Shown: positions 1-7,951 of the stretch, one piece after another | How positions within the stretch are numbered: position 1 is the first letter of the stretch | Layout: each line of letters begins with the position of its first letter | NCBI GenBank assembly: GCA_955652585.1 | Contig: CATPBF010000076.1 | Location: 1 to 18,255, forward strand | Origin: Candidatus Dormiibacterota bacterium | Lineage (GTDB): Bacteria; Chloroflexota; Dormibacteria; Dormibacterales; Dormibacteraceae | Reading direction: 5' to 3' | Length of the DNA: 18,255 bases | Translations under genes and position numbers: made by a program | The notes under the pieces: model-generated | What the model saw: the letters and a program-made list of their open reading frames with translations, nothing else | Told to the model about the DNA's origin: nothing | The model's database searches: none

Positions 1-410
1 CGCCTCAAGCGAGCCCGCCGGTCGCGCGACTCATGGATTACGGACGTTTCAAGTTCGAGACCATCAAGCGCGAGAAGGACCAGCGGCGCAAGCAGAACGT
101 CATCAAGCTCAAAGAGATGAAGCTCCGGCCCAAGGTGGCCGAGCACGATTTCCAGACCAAGTTCAAGGGTTTGAAGCAGTTCTTGGAAGCAGGCGAGAAG
201 GTGAAAGTGACGATCATGTTTCGGGGCCGCGAGATGGTCCACCAGGACATCGGGAGGAGAATCCTCGACCGGGTGGCCGACGACGCACGCCCCTTCGCTG
301 TCGTCGAGCGCCAGCCGCTCCTCGAAGGCAAGAACCTTTTCATGATCCTCGCGCCCAGCCGGGCCGGAGGCGCCGCGAGCGCCACCAAGGAGACGGCCAC
401 CAGTGCCTAA
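1..410 (+). CDS. infC: translation initiation factor IF-3, 3' part (5' end outside window)
   Basis: IF3 binds the 30S subunit, keeps it apart from 50S and proofreads initiator tRNA and start codon choice. The reading frame is open from base 3 with no start codon at the window edge, so the gene begins upstream. The visible part has the junction between the IF3 N-domain and linker (PPVARLMDYGRFKFE, just before and after base 33), the basic linker helix rich in Lys/Arg, and the whole C-terminal 30S-binding domain (KVKVTIMFRGREM, ending near ILAPS). It closes with a short Ala/Thr-rich tail. About 136 residues are visible against about 170-180 for the family, so roughly the first 40-50 residues are missing. 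It overlaps the rpmI start by 8 bases, in the classic infC-rpmI-rplT order, which implies translational coupling. Any L20-binding leader that regulates this operon would lie upstream, outside the window. Confidence 0.95.
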   Translation, partial: PQASPPVARLMDYGRFKFETIKREKDQRRKQNVIKLKEMKLRPKVAEHDFQTKFKGLKQFLEAGEKVKVTIMFRGREMVHQDIGRRILDRVADDARPFAVVERQPLLEGKNLFMILAPSRAGGAASATKETATSA

Positions 411-597
411 GATGAAGACCCGCAAGGGTTTCGCCAAGAGGATCCGAGTCACCAAGACCGGCAAGCTGATGCGCGCGAGCGCGTGGAAGAGTCACCTGCT
501 CGAGCACAAGTCCAAGAAGCGCAAGCGCAACTACGCGAAGAAGCAGTCGATCGCCCAGGCCGACCGCAAAGAAGTGCGCCGAGCACTGGGCATCTAG
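403..597 (+). CDS. rpmI: 50S ribosomal protein L35
   Basis: L35 is a small basic protein of the large ribosomal subunit. The 64-residue product starts MPKMKTRKGFAKR, the family signature, and is rich in Lys/Arg throughout (for example the run KSKKRKRNYAKKQ). The GTG at 403 is chosen because it gives the universal MPKMKT N-terminus; the ATG three codons later would cut it off. The start lies inside the last codons of infC, so translation is probably coupled to infC. rplT follows after 3 bases. The length is normal for the family. Confidence 0.97.
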   Translation: MPKMKTRKGFAKRIRVTKTGKLMRASAWKSHLLEHKSKKRKRNYAKKQSIAQADRKEVRRALGI

Positions 598-600
598 GCC

Positions 601-954
601 ATGGCACGCATAAAGCGCGGCGTCCCGGCTCACCGCCGGCACAAGGCGATCCTCGACCGGGCCAAGGGTTTCCGGCTCTCGAAGAAGCTCCTTTTCCGTC
701 CCGCCAACGAGGCGGTCCTTCACGCTCTCGCATACGCCTACCGCGACCGCCGCCGCCGCAAGCGCGAGATGCGGCAGCTCTGGATCGCTCGCATCAATGC
801 CGCCTCGAGGCAGTCGGGCCTGCCCTACAACAAGCTGATGCACGGCCTTCGCCAGGCCGGAGTGGAGATCGACCGCAAGGTGCTGGCTGACCTGGCCGTG
901 CGCGATAGCGGTTCCTTTGCTCGGCTGGTGGAGGTTGCGAAAAACTCCCTCTGA
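601..954 (+). CDS. rplT: 50S ribosomal protein L20
   Basis: L20 binds 23S rRNA early in 50S assembly and, in E. coli and B. subtilis, also represses its own operon by binding the mRNA. The 117-residue product starts MARIKRGVPAHRRHK, has the long basic N-terminal helix (AYAYRDRRRRKREMRQLW) and the globular C-terminal part with the conserved PYNKLMHGLRQAGVEIDRKV region, near residues 78-98. The length is typical. No clear Shine-Dalgarno precedes the ATG, and with only 3 bases after the rpmI stop, reinitiation or coupling is the likely mode of translation. Confidence 0.97.
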   Translation: MARIKRGVPAHRRHKAILDRAKGFRLSKKLLFRPANEAVLHALAYAYRDRRRRKREMRQLWIARINAASRQSGLPYNKLMHGLRQAGVEIDRKVLADLAVRDSGSFARLVEVAKNSL

Positions 955-1690
955 CCAGCACCTAATCAGCAGCCCGGACAACGAGGTCGTTCGCCGCTTG
1001 CGGCGCCTCGCCACCCGGCGCGAACCAGGCTTCGTCCTCCTGGAGGGTCCGCGCGTGCTCGCGGAGGCCGAGGCGGCCGGCCTTGAGCTGGAGCTCCTGG
1101 CGGTGCGCGAGGGAGAGGAATTCACGGCTCGATCTGACCAACGAGTCGCCCTCTCGCCGGGCGTTTTCCGCGCTGTCACGCAGACGGTCACGCCGCGGGG
1201 AGTGATCGCGATCGCCAGGATCCGGGAACCGGACGCCAGGGCTGCCCTCGAGGCGGCGCGCCGGCGGCGCTGGCCGCTGGTGGTGCTGGACGGCGTGCAG
1301 GATCCTGGCAACGTCGGCGCGATCTGCCGCACGGCGGCCGCGGCTGGAGCGCCCGCGCTCGTGGTGCTCGAGGGCACCGCGGACCCATACGGCGCGAAGG
1401 CGATCCGCGCCTCGGCGGGAAATGTGTTCCGGCTCATAGTCGCGCGCGCGGGGTGGAGCGACCTCGCCGGCCTGAATGGCTACGGCGCTGCTGCCTCGGG
1501 CGGCGAGCCGTTGGCCGAGGCCCCGTTGGAGAATGCGGGCATGATCGTGTTCGGCAGCGAGGCGCACGGCCTCTCGCGGTCCGACCTCAAGCTTGTCACC
1601 GTGCAGCTGAGCGAAGGCGTCGAATCCTTGAACGTCGCGGCGGCGGCGGCGCTGATCCTCTTCCAGATCAGACGGCGGCTCGCGGCATGA
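935..1690 (+). CDS. SpoU/TrmH-family RNA 2'-O-ribose methyltransferase (RlmB/TsnR-like)
   Basis: This is a SPOUT-fold enzyme that transfers a methyl group from S-adenosylmethionine to the 2'-OH of a nucleotide in rRNA or tRNA. The N-terminal third (GFVLLEGPRVLAEA) matches the substrate-binding domain of SpoU proteins. The catalytic domain shows all three SpoU motifs: motif 1 DPGNVGAICRTAAAAG with its Asn and Arg, motif 2 IVFGSEAHGLS with its Glu, and motif 3 ESLNVAAAAALILFQIRR near the C-terminus. The exact target nucleotide cannot be told from sequence. The start is uncertain: TTG at 935 is chosen (about 251 residues), TTG at 917 is also open, and both lie inside the end of rplT, suggesting coupling. 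The stop overlaps the pheS ATG (ATGA). A methylase between rplT and pheS is a common arrangement in Gram-positive-type genomes. Confidence 0.88.
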   Translation: MRKTPSDQHLISSPDNEVVRRLRRLATRREPGFVLLEGPRVLAEAEAAGLELELLAVREGEEFTARSDQRVALSPGVFRAVTQTVTPRGVIAIARIREPDARAALEAARRRRWPLVVLDGVQDPGNVGAICRTAAAAGAPALVVLEGTADPYGAKAIRASAGNVFRLIVARAGWSDLAGLNGYGAAASGGEPLAEAPLENAGMIVFGSEAHGLSRSDLKLVTVQLSEGVESLNVAAAAALILFQIRRRLAA

Positions 1691-2709
1691 GCAATCCGCA
1701 GGAGCTCACGCAAGAGGCTCTGGCGGCAATCGCGCGCGCGCAGACCGAGGCCGAGGTCGCGGCAATCGAGGTCGACTACCTCCGCCGCAAGAATGGGCGC
1801 CTCAGCAGCCTTCTCTCGGAGATCGGCAAGCTGCCGCCGGAGGAGCGCGCCGCCCTCGGCCAGGCGGCCAATGAAGCCAAGCGCGCCATCGAGGCAGCCC
1901 TGGCCGCCAAGCGTCAGGAGCTCGAAGAGGCGCGGCTCGCCGACATCGCCGAGACCGAGGCGATCGACATCACGTTTCCTGGCCCGCCCCTCGGACGCGG
2001 CCACCTCCACGTGCTCACCCAGGTCCAGCGCCAGATCGAGACAGTGCTCGAGTCGATGGGCTACCAGGTCGAGCTCGGCCCTGAGGTAGAGACCGAGTGG
2101 TACAACTTCGAGGCCCTCAACATCCCGCCCGGCCACCCGGCGCGCGAGAACTGGGACTCCTTTTACTTCACCCCCGACTTGCTGTTGAGGGCGCACACGT
2201 CGCCGGTGCAGATCCGGGCCATGCAGCGCATCAAAGAACCACCGATCTACATCATCACGCCCGGCCGCTGCTACCGCCGCGACGCGCCCGAAGCCACTCG
2301 GCTGCCGTACTTCAGCCAGGTCGAAGGCCTGGCCGTGGACAAGGCCCTCACCGTCGGCGACATGAAGGGCACGCTCCTGTACATGATCCAGTCGCTATAT
2401 GGCGAAGAGCGCAAGGTGCGAGTGCGCCCGAGCTACTTCCCGTTCACCGAGCCGAGCTTCGAGTTCGACGTGACCTGCGGCATATGCGCGGGCGCGGGCT
2501 GCAAGAGCTGCCGGCACAAGGGATGGCTCGAAGTTGGCGGCTGCGGGATGGTCCATCCCCAGGTCCTGCGTAACGGCGGCATCGATCCCACGAAGTGGAA
2601 CGGCTACGCGTGGGGTTTCGGGATCGAACGGATGGCGATGCTCAAGCACGACGTCGAGGACATCCGGCTTTTCTACGAATCGGACCTCCGATTCCTCGAG
2701 CAGTTCTAG
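1687..2709 (+). CDS. pheS: phenylalanyl-tRNA synthetase alpha subunit
   Basis: PheS is the catalytic subunit of the (alpha-beta)2 class II enzyme that charges tRNA-Phe. The product has 340 residues, normal for the family. Residues 1-90 are an N-terminal helical, probably coiled-coil, tRNA-binding arm. Motif 2 is GRCYRRD at 193-199, followed by an FSQVEG segment. Motif 3 is WGFGIERM at 309-316 with the ATP-binding Arg. A cysteine cluster C264-x2-C267-x4-C272-x2-C275 followed by a GMVHP segment looks like the Cys-rich loop found in many Gram-positive-type PheS proteins and may bind zinc (inference). The ATG at 1687 gives a normal N-terminus and overlaps the methylase stop by 4 bases. pheT follows, but only after an unusual 174-base spacer. 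Confidence 0.96.
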   Translation: MSNPQELTQEALAAIARAQTEAEVAAIEVDYLRRKNGRLSSLLSEIGKLPPEERAALGQAANEAKRAIEAALAAKRQELEEARLADIAETEAIDITFPGPPLGRGHLHVLTQVQRQIETVLESMGYQVELGPEVETEWYNFEALNIPPGHPARENWDSFYFTPDLLLRAHTSPVQIRAMQRIKEPPIYIITPGRCYRRDAPEATRLPYFSQVEGLAVDKALTVGDMKGTLLYMIQSLYGEERKVRVRPSYFPFTEPSFEFDVTCGICAGAGCKSCRHKGWLEVGGCGMVHPQVLRNGGIDPTKWNGYAWGFGIERMAMLKHDVEDIRLFYESDLRFLEQF

Positions 2710-2714
2710 AGCCG

Positions 2715-2744
2715 ATGAAAATCTCTTACGAATGGCTCGGCGAG
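2715..2744 (+). repeat. duplicated 5' end of pheT (first about 10 codons)
   Basis: Codons from 2715 read MKISYEWLGE, matching the true pheT start at 2884 (MKISYEWLGD). The two copies share an exact 17-base direct repeat, TACGAATGGCTCGGCGA, at 2727-2743 and 2896-2912, offset by 169 bases. Outside that block the differences are nearly all silent: ATG/GTG start, AAA/AAG for Lys, and TCT/AGC for Ser. After codon 10 the similarity stops. The frame runs on for 54 codons to a TGA at 2877-2879 as a Pro/Gly/Arg-rich peptide that resembles no part of PheT. The upstream copy has no clear Shine-Dalgarno. It is best read as a remnant or allelic fragment of pheT, possibly an assembly junction between strains; a functional leader peptide is less likely. 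Confidence 0.7.
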
Positions 2745-2821
2745 GCGCCGGTGAAGCGCCTTGTGCAAACCCCGCGGTCGCCCGGACCGGGTTCCCCGAT
2801 CCGGGGGCGCTTCAGCGGCTT

Positions 2822-2861
2822 CGGTCCGAAATCCGCACCCAGTCACCGCGATTTCGGACCG
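2822..2861 (+). other. strong palindrome/hairpin in pheS-pheT spacer
   Basis: A perfect 12-base-pair stem is formed by CGGTCCGAAATC (2822-2833) and GATTTCGGACCG (2850-2861). Two further inner pairs follow past one bulged C, leaving an 11-base loop. Smaller GC hairpins lie just upstream: CCCCG/CGGGG at 2794-2806 and GGCGC/GCGCC at 2744-2760. There is no T-run after the stem, so it is not a canonical intrinsic terminator. The Shine-Dalgarno-like AGGGG (2870-2874) of pheT lies 9 bases downstream of the stem. It could be a dispersed palindromic repeat, an mRNA stability element or a regulatory leader for pheT. Confidence 0.65.
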
Positions 2862-2883
2862 GGAAAGGTAGGGGACTGAAAGC

Positions 2884-5271
2884 GTGAAGATCAGCTACGA
2901 ATGGCTCGGCGACTTCGTAGACCTCGGCGGCGTGTCGCCGAAGGAGGCCGCGGAGGTGCTCACGCGACTCGGCATCGAGGTCGAGTCGCTGAACGTGATC
3001 GACCTGTCGCAGATCATCGTGGGCAAGGTCATCGAGCAGAAGAAGCATCCGAAGTCACGTAACCCGCTCTGGGTGCATCAGGTCGACATCGGCGGTCGCA
3101 CCGAGCAGATCATCGCCGGCGCCGACAACGCGGTCCCCGGCTCGCTGGTGCCGGTCGCGCTGCCCGGGACGACGGTGCCCAATGGCAAGCTCGTCAAGGA
3201 CCTCAACATCGCAGGCTTCAGCGCTAAGGGAATGCTGTGCTCCGCCGAGGAGCTGCTGTTGGGCGATGACCACTCCGGCATCCTCATCCTGGATTCTGGC
3301 AAGCCGGGCGACTCGCTGACCACGGTCATCCCGAGCCAGGCGACGATGGATGTCGAGGTCACGTCCAATCGACCGGACTGTACGGGCCACCTCGGCGTAG
3401 CCCGCGAGCTCGCCGCGGGCGTGGACCGGCCGATGAAGGTCGATTTCATGCCCGCGTTCACCGGCAAGGCCGAACCTGCGGGCCGCGACCTCGTCAAGGT
3501 CACGATCGATGACTCCGACCTCTGCAGCCGCTACATAGGCGGAGTCATCACAGGGGTCAAGGTCGGGAACAGCCCAGATTGGCTCCAGCGCCGTCTGCGC
3601 GCTTGCGGCGTGCGACCGATCAACAACATCGTCGACATCACGAACTACGTCCTGCTCGAGTACGCGCAGCCGCTGCACGCTTTCGATCGGGCCAAGCTTT
3701 CCGGAGGCGAGGTGCACGTGCGCAGAGCGCGTGCAGGCGAGAAGCTGCTCTGCCTCGACGGCGTAGAGCGGGAGTTGACCCCGGAGATGCTAGTCATCGC
3801 GGACGCAGACAAGCCCGTCGCGATCGCCGGCGTCATCGGCGGTGAGGAAACGGCCGTCACCGACACAACCACGGACATGTTGCTGGAGGCCGCGACGTTC
3901 AACGGTCCCAGCGTGCGCCAGACGGCGCGCGCGTTCGGCCTGCGCACCGAAGCCTCGGCGCGCTTCGAGAAGGGCCTGCCGGCGGAGCTCGCCCTCGCGG
4001 GCGCCAGGAGGGCAGCTGCCCTGATCGTCGAGCTCGCGGGTGGTGCGGTCCACCGTGAATGGGCCGATGTCTACCCGCGGCCCCAGGAGCCGGTCCGCAT
4101 CAGGCTCAAGCCATGGCTTGTGGACGAGGTGCTCGGCATCCACGTCCCGCTCGAGGACTCCGAGGCGATCCTCGTCCGCCTCGGCTTTCACGTCCGCGTC
4201 CTTGGCGATGGGGAGTGGGACGTGCTTCCTCCAGTTTTCCGGCTCGACGTCAGCATTCCGGAAGACCTTGTCGAAGAGGTCGGCCGGGTCTGGGGGTACG
4301 ACCGCGTTCCTCCCACCCTCCCAGGAAGGCAACGCGACCGATGGACGCCATCGACGCCGAGCATGGGCCGGCGACTGGACGCCGCGCGCCAGGTCCTCGC
4401 CGGAGCCGGGTTCACGGAAACGTGGAATCCGGCGCTCGTGTCGGGACGCGTGCTCGAACAGCTGCGGGTCGGGGCGCGAGCGCTGCGCGTCTCCAATGCG
4501 TTGAGCGATGACATGGATACGCTGCGAACCTCGCTCCTGCCCTCGCTTGTCAACGTGGTCGCGCTCAACCGAGATCGAGGCCGCAGCGACGTCAAGGTTT
4601 ATGAGATCGCCACCGTGTTCCTCGCGCGGGTGGGCGACAAGACCACGCAGCAGCCTGAGGAGCCGCAGCGCCTGGGCGTGGTGGCCGACGCCGGAGCGAC
4701 CGCCGAATCGGGCCGGGCGGCTTTTTACGCGATGAAGTCCGTGCTCGACGCATGCATCAGCGAGCTCGGGGCGCCTCCCTGCACGTTCCAGCGTGCGTCA
4801 GCGGAGCTGTTCCACCCGGGCCGTTGCGCGGCTGTCTTCCAGGACGCGCGCCAGCTCGGCTACCTCGGTGAGATCCATCCGAGCGTGGTCACAGGGGCCA
4901 ACCTGGAGGGTCGGCTGGTGGCCATGGAGATCGATGTCGAGCCGGTTCTCGCCGCCGCGAGCGCAGTCCGCGCTCGGCCGCTGCCACGCTTCCCAGCGAT
5001 CGAGCGCGATCTTGCGGTCGTGGTCGAGGAGCACGTCGCCGCCGGAGCCTTGCTCGCCGCCATCAAGGAGGCGGGCCGGGACGTCCTCGAAAACACCCGT
5101 CCGTTTGACGAGTACCGAGGCGCGCAGGTACCCGACGGATCCAAGAGCGTGGCCTTCGCCTTGACTTTCCGGAGCCCCGAGCGCACCCTGACGGACGCCG
5201 AAGTGGACAACGTGATGGTAGAGATCAAACTCGCATTGGAGAAGAAGCACGGCGCTAGGTTCAGAGAGTGA
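2884..5271 (+). CDS. pheT: phenylalanyl-tRNA synthetase beta subunit
   Basis: PheT is the large structural and editing subunit of phenylalanyl-tRNA synthetase; it binds tRNA-Phe and hydrolyses mischarged Tyr-tRNA-Phe. The product has 795 residues, the usual bacterial length. In order it shows an N-terminal MKISYEWL segment, an EMAP-type tRNA-binding domain (about 44-150, with HPKS and GADN), the B3/B4 editing module (about 210-385), B5 (about 400-475), a catalytic-like domain, and a C-terminal ferredoxin-fold anticodon-binding domain (about 700-795, with the PAIERDLAVVV and RTLTDAEV segments). The GTG start at 2884 is supported by AGGGG 9 bases upstream; an in-frame start further upstream would not add recognisable sequence. 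The gene appears intact even though its first codons are duplicated at 2715. The next gene begins 10 bases after the stop. Confidence 0.96.
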   Translation: MKISYEWLGDFVDLGGVSPKEAAEVLTRLGIEVESLNVIDLSQIIVGKVIEQKKHPKSRNPLWVHQVDIGGRTEQIIAGADNAVPGSLVPVALPGTTVPNGKLVKDLNIAGFSAKGMLCSAEELLLGDDHSGILILDSGKPGDSLTTVIPSQATMDVEVTSNRPDCTGHLGVARELAAGVDRPMKVDFMPAFTGKAEPAGRDLVKVTIDDSDLCSRYIGGVITGVKVGNSPDWLQRRLRACGVRPINNIVDITNYVLLEYAQPLHAFDRAKLSGGEVHVRRARAGEKLLCLDGVERELTPEMLVIADADKPVAIAGVIGGEETAVTDTTTDMLLEAATFNGPSVRQTARAFGLRTEASARFEKGLPAELALAGARRAAALIVELAGGAVHREWADVYPRPQEPVRIRLKPWLVDEVLGIHVPLEDSEAILVRLGFHVRVLGDGEWDVLPPVFRLDVSIPEDLVEEVGRVWGYDRVPPTLPGRQRDRWTPSTPSMGRRLDAARQVLAGAGFTETWNPALVSGRVLEQLRVGARALRVSNALSDDMDTLRTSLLPSLVNVVALNRDRGRSDVKVYEIATVFLARVGDKTTQQPEEPQRLGVVADAGATAESGRAAFYAMKSVLDACISELGAPPCTFQRASAELFHPGRCAAVFQDARQLGYLGEIHPSVVTGANLEGRLVAMEIDVEPVLAAASAVRARPLPRFPAIERDLAVVVEEHVAAGALLAAIKEAGRDVLENTRPFDEYRGAQVPDGSKSVAFALTFRSPERTLTDAEVDNVMVEIKLALEKKHGARFRE

Positions 5272-5281
5272 GAACCCTTAG

Positions 5282-5836
5282 GTGACCTGGGTAGACGCCA
5301 TCCCGATCGTGCTGGTCCCCGTTTATGTCCTCCTGGGCTACTTCACCGGTGTCATGCGGCGCCTGATCGGATTGGTTTCCATTTATGTCGCCTTCTTCGC
5401 CGCCAACGCCATGGGGCTGCAGGCAGGCGCGATCCTGCAGCAGTCATCGGGTTACGGGACCGCCGACGGGCGCATTTACGGTTTCTTCGGGATCCTTTTC
5501 GCGGTCATCATCGTCATCGACGGCGCTGCGCAGCTCGCGAACAGCCAGATCCAGATCCAGGCAATTGTTTTCAACCGGGTGTCGGGGGTTCTGGTCGGAT
5601 TGGTCACGGCGCTGCTCCTTTCTGTCCTGGTGACGTACGAGCTCCAGGCCGCCGGCAATCCATTCGGGGGCACCCAGCTCGACTCAGTGCAGCAGAGCGT
5701 CCGCGACGGGGTCAACGGCTCGCGTGTCGCGGTGCCGCTGGTGAGAGCGATCGGCAAGCCCATCGTTCAGCTCTTCGCGCCGGTGTTGCCGGTCGACCCA
5801 CAAATCTATTTCGGCCCCGGTCCCGTCAACCCTTAA
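5282..5836 (+). CDS. CvpA-like integral membrane protein
   Basis: The 184-residue product has four hydrophobic segments, at about residues 6-24, 27-50, 64-87 and 95-118, and then a soluble C-terminal tail of about 65 residues rich in Pro and Val. The start (VDAIPIVLVPVYVLLGYFTG then RRLIGLVSIYVAFFAA) resembles the CvpA/colicin V production family, in which a D-x-hydrophobic first helix is followed by a G-(F/V)-x-R-(E/R) turn. The biochemical role of CvpA homologues is poorly defined. The GTG start at 5282 follows the pheT stop by 10 bases, with no good Shine-Dalgarno. Family assignment is by pattern only and is moderately secure; the membrane topology is clearer than the family. Confidence 0.6.
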   Translation: MTWVDAIPIVLVPVYVLLGYFTGVMRRLIGLVSIYVAFFAANAMGLQAGAILQQSSGYGTADGRIYGFFGILFAVIIVIDGAAQLANSQIQIQAIVFNRVSGVLVGLVTALLLSVLVTYELQAAGNPFGGTQLDSVQQSVRDGVNGSRVAVPLVRAIGKPIVQLFAPVLPVDPQIYFGPGPVNP

Positions 5837-5861
5837 GCCAGGTTCCCCGGACGGACCGCCT

Positions 5862-7013
<1,152 letters not shown>

Positions 7014-7015
7014 AC

Positions 7016-7021
7016 TAAAAT
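7016..7021 (+). promoter_or_regulatory. putative -10 box of a yebC-ruvCAB promoter
   Basis: TAAAAT lies 3 bases after the tyrS stop and matches the sigma-70 -10 consensus at five of six positions. A start of transcription about 7 bases downstream would give a 5' UTR of about 24 bases to the yebC ATG at 7052. I see no convincing -35 at 16-18 bases spacing, so the call rests on the -10 and on its position next to the LexA-like box. Confidence 0.35.
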
Positions 7022-7024
7022 CAT

Positions 7025-7038
7025 CGAAAGCATGTTCG
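7025..7038 (+). promoter_or_regulatory. LexA-like (SOS) operator candidate
   Basis: CGAAAGCATGTTCG matches the Gram-positive LexA/DinR consensus CGAACRNRYGTTYG at every defined position except one (A instead of C at the fifth base). It lies 3 bases after the putative -10 box, across the expected transcription start, where a repressor would block initiation. The genes downstream are yebC and ruvCAB; ruv genes are SOS-regulated in E. coli and some other bacteria. A single site with one mismatch can arise by chance, so confidence is moderate. Confidence 0.45.
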
Positions 7039-7051
7039 CAGGCAACATCTG

Positions 7052-7807
7052 ATGTCAGGGCACTCCAAGTGGGCCGGCATCAAGCACAAGAAGGCCATCG
7101 TCGACCACAAGCGCGGCCAGGCCTTCACGCGCGCCAGCCGTGAGATCACGATCGCGGCCAAGGAGGGCGGCGGCAACCCCGAAGGCAACTTCCGGCTCCG
7201 CCTCGCGATGCAGAAGGCACGCGAGATCAACATGCCGACCGACCGCATCCAGAACGCGATCAAGCGAGGCACTGGCGAGCTCGCCGGCGAGAAGCTCGAG
7301 GAGATCCGATACGAGGGCTACGGTCCGGCCGGCGTGGCCGTCATGGTCGATGCCTTCACCGACAACCGCAATCGCACGTCGGCGTCCATCAGGCACCGCT
7401 TCTCCAAATTCGGAGGCAACCTCGGTGAGACGAACTCGGTCGGCTGGATGTTCGAACGCAAGGGCGTCATCACCGCGAACGCGGGCAGCAACGATCCGGA
7501 GGACGTCGGCCTGGCCGCCATCGAGGCCGGCGCCGACGACGTGCAGGTCGACGGCAAGTCGGTCGAGGTGACCACGCCGCCCGCAGCGTTCGAAAAGGTG
7601 AAGAAGGCCCTTGAGTCTCAAGGGGTCACGGTGGAAAACGCCGAGATCACGATGCAGCCGAAGCAGACGGTCCCCGTCGGCGAAGACAAAGCCGTCGGGG
7701 TGCTCAGATTGATGGAATCACTGGAAGAGGACGACGACGTCCAGCAGGTCTACGCCAACTTCGACATCCCCACCAACGTCCTTGAACGCGTCTCAGCACA
7801 GGTATGA
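7052..7807 (+). CDS. yebC: YebC/TACO1-family protein
   Basis: The 251-residue product begins MSGHSKWAGIKHKK, the strongly conserved start of this family, and keeps the family blocks GGGNPEGNFRLR, NMPTDRIQNAIKRG, EGYGPAGVAVMV, TDNRNRT and the C-terminal tail ending in the predicted DDDVQQVYANF segment. Members were annotated as transcription regulators; bacterial and mitochondrial homologues have more recently been tied to translation of difficult sequences. Which applies here is unknown. The length is normal. The gene stands first in a yebC-ruvC-ruvA-ruvB block, a conserved arrangement, behind a putative promoter and LexA-like box. A 144-base leader-like region separates it from ruvC. Confidence 0.95.
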   Translation: MSGHSKWAGIKHKKAIVDHKRGQAFTRASREITIAAKEGGGNPEGNFRLRLAMQKAREINMPTDRIQNAIKRGTGELAGEKLEEIRYEGYGPAGVAVMVDAFTDNRNRTSASIRHRFSKFGGNLGETNSVGWMFERKGVITANAGSNDPEDVGLAAIEAGADDVQVDGKSVEVTTPPAAFEKVKKALESQGVTVENAEITMQPKQTVPVGEDKAVGVLRLMESLEEDDDVQQVYANFDIPTNVLERVSAQV

Positions 7808-7951
7808 ATGAAATCCATTGACAGGTCGCAAGTAGGCCGGATTCACTCCGGCCGTCCCCCAGACATACATTCCCAAGCACCTCCCAATCGTGGCGAGGAG
7901 AAACCCCAGGAGGGTTTCCGAAAGGGAGGACCGCAGTCCTCTCTTTCGACT
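7808..7951 (+). promoter_or_regulatory. structured leader region upstream of ruvC
   Basis: This 144-base stretch between the yebC stop and the likely ruvC TTG contains three consecutive hairpins: 7835-7853 (GGCCGGA/TCCGGCC, 5-base loop), 7900-7918 (GAAACCC/GGGTTTC, 5-base loop) and 7919-7948 (13 pairs including one G-U, CGCA tetraloop). The last places a purine-rich GGGAGGA (7924-7930) in its 5' arm. TTGACA at 7818-7823 is a perfect -35 hexamer, but the -10 expected at 7841-7846 (ATTCAC) is poor. The frame stays open from ATG 7808, but the peptide it encodes is Pro/Gly/Ser-rich and unlike RuvC. I do not recognise a known riboswitch family. Confidence 0.6.
7919..7948 (+). other. 13-bp hairpin just upstream of ruvC start
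   Basis: CGAAAGGGAGGAC (7919-7931) pairs over its full length with GTCCTCTCTTTCG (7936-7948), with one G-U pair and a CGCA loop. It ends 3 bases before the likely TTG start of ruvC. The only Shine-Dalgarno-like sequence nearby, GGGAGGA, is held inside the stem. No T-run follows, so a canonical terminator is unlikely; control of ruvC translation or RNA processing is the more natural guess. Confidence 0.6.

Noticed and set aside
340..1437. Long open frame on the minus strand (365 codons) opposite infC-rplT-methylase
   Set aside because: It lies opposite four well-recognised genes, has low-complexity Arg/Ala/Ser composition typical of GC-rich antisense frames and no recognisable domain.
2715..2879. 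54-codon gene or Phe-rich leader peptide upstream of pheT
   Set aside because: Only the first 10 codons are meaningful (copy of the pheT start), no Shine-Dalgarno is visible, and the three Phe codons are not clustered as in known attenuator peptides; listed as a repeat only.
7808..7951. 48-residue N-terminal extension of RuvC from ATG 7808
   Set aside because: The encoded peptide has no RuvC similarity, the region is full of hairpins, and TTG 7952 gives the normal RuvC N-terminus.
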